Below, in pieces: positions 5,909 through 6,195 of a DNA stretch of 6,195 nucleotides. The DNA lies in NCBI GenBank assembly GCA_045589735.1, contig JAZNPQ010000142.1:1-6195 (forward strand). Direction: 5' to 3'. A program made the position numbers and the translations under genes. The stretch's first letter is position 1. Each line of letters starts with the position of its first letter. This DNA is from RGIG3994 sp045589735. GTDB lineage: Bacteria > Bacillota > Clostridia > Oscillospirales > CAG-272. Under the pieces are notes generated by a model. That model was not told the origin of the DNA. It did no database searches and worked only from the letters and a program-made list of their open reading frames with translations.

Positions 5909-5948
5909 TGCAGAAAAGAGGCTGAGCATTAACGAAGCTCGCGCTTAT

Positions 5949-5992
5949 AAAAAATGATGCCACACGTGCTTTTGCGTGTGGCATCATTTTTT
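5949..5992 (+). terminator. Rho-independent, potentially bidirectional terminator of the rbfA operon
   Basis: A perfect 18-bp stem (5949-5966 with 5975-5992) around the loop TGCTTTTG. Its GC-richer core is TGATGCCACACG and it ends in six Ts at 5987-5992. The six As at 5949-5954 give a T-tract on the opposite strand as well, so it could stop transcription from either side. It lies 40 bases beyond the last stop codon of the operon. Confidence 0.92.
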
Positions 5993-6043
5993 CAAATTTT
6001 GATTTATCGAACTGTTAAGCGCGAAGCGTTTTAAAGTTTGGGT

Positions 6044-6063
6044 CAAGCCTTTTTAAAGGCTTG
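6044..6063. repeat. Distal palindrome of repeat copy B
   Basis: CAAGCCTTTTTAAAGGCTTG, the same palindrome as at 46-65 in the other copy, with arms CAAGCCTTT / AAAGGCTTG. Both arms are unchanged between the copies. Confidence 0.8.
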
Positions 6064-6119
6064 TCGGGACTCAAGCAGAGGGCGAAATACCCTGTGCAAA
6101 AAAGCGCCACGGAGGGGTT

Positions 6120-6149
6120 CGGGGAACCACACAAGTGGGGGGTTCCCCG
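6120..6149. other. GC-rich hairpin in the right-hand intergenic region
   Basis: CGGGGAACC (6120-6128) pairs perfectly with GGTTCCCCG (6141-6149) around a 12-base loop. An alternative fold pairs CCAC with GTGG inside it and leaves a GGGG bulge. No T-tract follows directly (TCCTAAGCGATG comes next), so it is not an ordinary terminator. I find no convincing gene between 5909 and the window end. Confidence 0.55.
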
Positions 6150-6195
6150 TCCTAAGCGATGCTTTTCCGCTGTTTTCACCCGCTTTTTTCTTTGT

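Larger units (their letters stand above)
5914..6067 (+). repeat. Terminator-bearing 154-bp repeat, copy B (end of rightward operon)
   Basis: This copy starts five bases after the stop codon of the coiled-coil gene and matches 42-196 on the opposite strand. In both cases the repeat sits in the same orientation relative to the transcript it follows. Homology stops near 6067 (GTCGG). Beyond that point the flanks of the two copies are only weakly similar, so the boundary looks real. Confidence 0.85.

Noticed and set aside
5706..5957. Arg/Lys-rich open frame overlapping the end of the coiled-coil gene
   Set aside because: It is a shifted reading of the GAA/GCA/AAG-rich repeats of the real gene, has no ribosome binding site and runs into the terminator.
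42..6067. Composite transposon or genomic island bounded by the inverted repeats
   Set aside because: The enclosed genes are core functions, no transposase or integrase is present, and the repeats sit exactly at operon ends with terminators, which fits a 3'-end repeat better.
1..6195. CRISPR array, tRNA, rRNA, riboswitch, phage or defence genes
   Set aside because: I saw no regularly spaced repeats, no cloverleaf or aptamer-like leader, and no such proteins; all leaders are under about 35 bases.

Overview
The window looks like a piece of a low-to-mid GC Gram-positive anaerobe of class Clostridia, probably a gut member of the Oscillospirales or a neighbouring order. This is inferred from strong AGGAG-type ribosome binding sites, SigA-type promoters with extended -10 elements, Mini-ribonuclease III and a DHH-family NrnA (both typical of Firmicutes), and a phenylacetate-CoA ligase/ACT-protein pair as found in amino-acid-fermenting anaerobes. 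I cannot name a species.

Layout: nine genes form two groups that diverge from a short promoter region at 3043-3187. The leftward group has two parts. First comes a YgjP-type zinc metallopeptidase (2470-3042) coupled to an ElaA-like GNAT acetyltransferase (2049-2468). Next, behind its own promoter, comes paaK (655-1962), followed 20 bases later by a tandem ACT-domain protein (203-634). The rightward group is a tight five-gene operon: rbfA (3188-3547), an nrnA-like DHH phosphoesterase (3540-4532), mrnC (4529-4924), a cytoplasmic cyclophilin-type prolyl isomerase (4940-5428) and an unrecognised coiled-coil protein (5453-5908).

How the genes work together: the first three rightward genes all act on RNA (30S/16S maturation, degradation of very short RNAs, 23S maturation) and overlap or nearly overlap, so they read as an RNA-maturation operon with a folding helper and a helical protein added. 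On the left, PaaK would activate arylacetates (for example phenylacetate from aromatic amino acid fermentation) to CoA thioesters, or run in reverse to conserve energy. The ACT protein is a likely ligand-sensing partner.

The most unusual feature is a 154-155 bp sequence present twice, once just after the last gene of each group (42-196 and 5914-6067), in opposite strand orientation but in the same orientation relative to transcription. The copies are about 92% identical by hand alignment. Each contains a rho-independent terminator hairpin with a compensatory base-pair change, followed by about 75 bp of conserved non-coding sequence that ends in a second perfect palindrome. The intergenic ends hold only these elements plus a GC-rich hairpin at 6120-6149. 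I found no transposase, phage gene, CRISPR array, tRNA or rRNA.
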